Source: an uncultured bacterium
Lineage (GTDB): Bacteria; Bacillota; Clostridia; Lachnospirales; Lachnospiraceae
NCBI GenBank assembly: GCA_945871045.1
Contig: CAMBUC010000140.1
Span: 1-5,912, forward strand
Direction: 5' to 3'
DNA: 5,912 bases
This document shows positions 5,162 through 5,912 of this stretch, in pieces; positions within the stretch are counted from its first letter, which is position 1; each line of letters opens with the position of its first letter. Both the position numbers and the translations under genes were made by a program. The notes beneath the pieces are model-generated. The model worked only from the letters and a program-made list of their open reading frames with translations, did no database searches and was not told where the DNA came from.

Positions 5162-5912
5162 TTACAATAAAGATAGTTGCTCTAACGCATAATGCAATGA
5201 AATACATGTAAAGTGTTCGTTAAAGTATGCTTCTGCGGAATCGACGTAGTGGTTTTGCAGGGCATATTCCGAAAGGATATTGCATACTTTATTAAATTCG
5301 CTGGGTGTGTGCTGGTCCTTGTGAAGGATTAAGTAGTACACACGCTCGTTGTTGTCGAAAAACAAAGAATTGTCCCCTGTATAAAATCCGTTTAACACGT
5401 GAGCAAGCCGGATCAGATGATTTACATCCCGGAATGAAAATAAGCGGATAATGTCAGTTGGGATATCTATGTCATGGACTTCTTCAGAACCTGCCTTCGA
5501 CGTATCTTCGGTGGAATCCGAAGGGATCTGGTCCGCCGGATTTTCGTCAGCCTCAGGGCTTTGGTCTGCAGTGCGTAAAGAAGCAGCTGCGGAACTGATC
5601 TTTCGAAAGAGATCCAGTATACTATCGGCGCTTTCGGCAGCAGAGGATGTATTTTCATCTGCCAGAAGATCCTCTGATGTATTATCAAAATCTGTAAAGT
5701 TTGAAAATCGTCCATCTAATTCTTCGGGGTATTCCACTTTTGTCACATTCAGGATGATAGAACCACCGGAGAGGGGGATCGCCTCGATCATAAGGGGAAT
5801 GTCATTGGCTTCGAAGCCCACTTCATAGGAAGCCTGCTGTATCATTTCATGGAACAGGCGCTTGGCTTTGTCACTGCCATAGGTCAATTCGGAGAGTTTT
5901 AAATGTCTGTCA
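5162..5912 (-). CDS. mecA: MecA-type ClpC adaptor protein, 5' end beyond the window edge
   Basis: Adaptor that delivers substrates to the ClpC(P) unfoldase/protease and promotes its assembly; in B. subtilis it targets the competence factor ComK (family knowledge). The frame is open to the right edge, with 249 codons visible. The first visible residues, DRHLKLSEL followed by TYGSDKAKRLF, belong to the middle of the MecA N-terminal domain, so about 20 residues and the start are missing. An in-frame TTG at 5887 is not a real start. The rest of the substrate-binding N-domain includes MIQQASYEVGFEANDIPLMIEAIP and TKVEYPEELDGRF. A linker of about 80 residues, rich in Ser/Asp/Glu/Ala, covers visible residues 73-152. 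The C-terminal ClpC-binding domain follows (about 153-249), with IRLFSFRDVNHLIRLA and ERVYYLILHK. The full protein would be about 270 residues against 218 in B. subtilis, and the linker accounts for the difference. Confidence 0.93.
   Translation of the reverse strand, partial: DRHLKLSELTYGSDKAKRLFHEMIQQASYEVGFEANDIPLMIEAIPLSGGSIILNVTKVEYPEELDGRFSNFTDFDNTSEDLLADENTSSAAESADSILDLFRKISSAAASLRTADQSPEADENPADQIPSDSTEDTSKAGSEEVHDIDIPTDIIRLFSFRDVNHLIRLAHVLNGFYTGDNSLFFDNNERVYYLILHKDQHTPSEFNKVCNILSEYALQNHYVDSAEAYFNEHFTCISLHYALEQLSLL

Noticed and set aside
5451..5828. 125-residue plus-strand open frame opposite mecA
   Set aside because: It is serine-rich because it is the complement of the MecA linker. 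It has no ribosome binding site or recognisable domain and lies wholly within mecA.
5885..5887. TTG at 5887 as the start of mecA
   Set aside because: The same frame continues to the window edge with family-typical residues (DRHLKLSEL), so the TTG encodes an internal leucine.
1..5912. CRISPR arrays, tRNA or rRNA genes, insertion sequences
   Set aside because: No regularly spaced repeats, transposase-like frames, terminal inverted repeats or structural RNA signatures were seen anywhere in the window.

Overview
The window looks like a piece of chromosome from an anaerobic, low-to-moderate-GC Firmicute, most likely a clostridium of the Lachnospiraceae type. This rests on the gdpP-rplI-dnaB gene order, strong AGGAGG ribosome binding sites, a clostridial 2[4Fe-4S] ferredoxin, a DUF1858 redox protein and a MecA adaptor. 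The placement is inferred from gene content; no database search was possible.

Layout. Positions 1-3556 (minus strand) hold a tightly packed operon read right to left: gdpP (c-di-AMP phosphodiesterase), rplI (ribosomal protein bL9) and dnaB (replicative helicase, cut by the left edge). gdpP and rplI overlap by four bases (ATGA). rplI and dnaB are 6 bases apart, and the dnaB ribosome binding site lies inside the last rplI codons. A good sigma-A-type promoter precedes gdpP. Diverging from it at 3789-4451 (plus) is a MerR-type DNA-binding protein with a coiled-coil-like region and a very basic tail, starting at TTG. It ends at a strong hairpin terminator that also serves the facing gene, a 56-residue ferredoxin (4507-4677, minus). 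A 231-base AT-rich spacer with a perfect 6+2+6 palindrome separates the ferredoxin from a divergent 67-residue DUF1858 CxxC protein (4909-5112, plus). That gene ends at a second hairpin terminator, facing the 3' end of mecA (5162-5912, minus), whose start is beyond the right edge.

How the genes relate. The left operon joins second-messenger turnover (c-di-AMP), translation (bL9) and replication (DnaB), a conserved Firmicute arrangement. The middle holds two small redox proteins transcribed away from a shared control region, which makes co-regulation plausible but unproven. MecA is the ClpC adaptor for regulated proteolysis; this copy has an unusually long acidic linker.

I see no mobile element, CRISPR array, tRNA, rRNA or clearly undescribed system. 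The points most worth a second look are the MerR/coiled-coil/basic-tail protein, which resembles the chromosome-anchoring protein RacA in architecture, and the ferredoxin/DUF1858 divergent pair with its palindrome.
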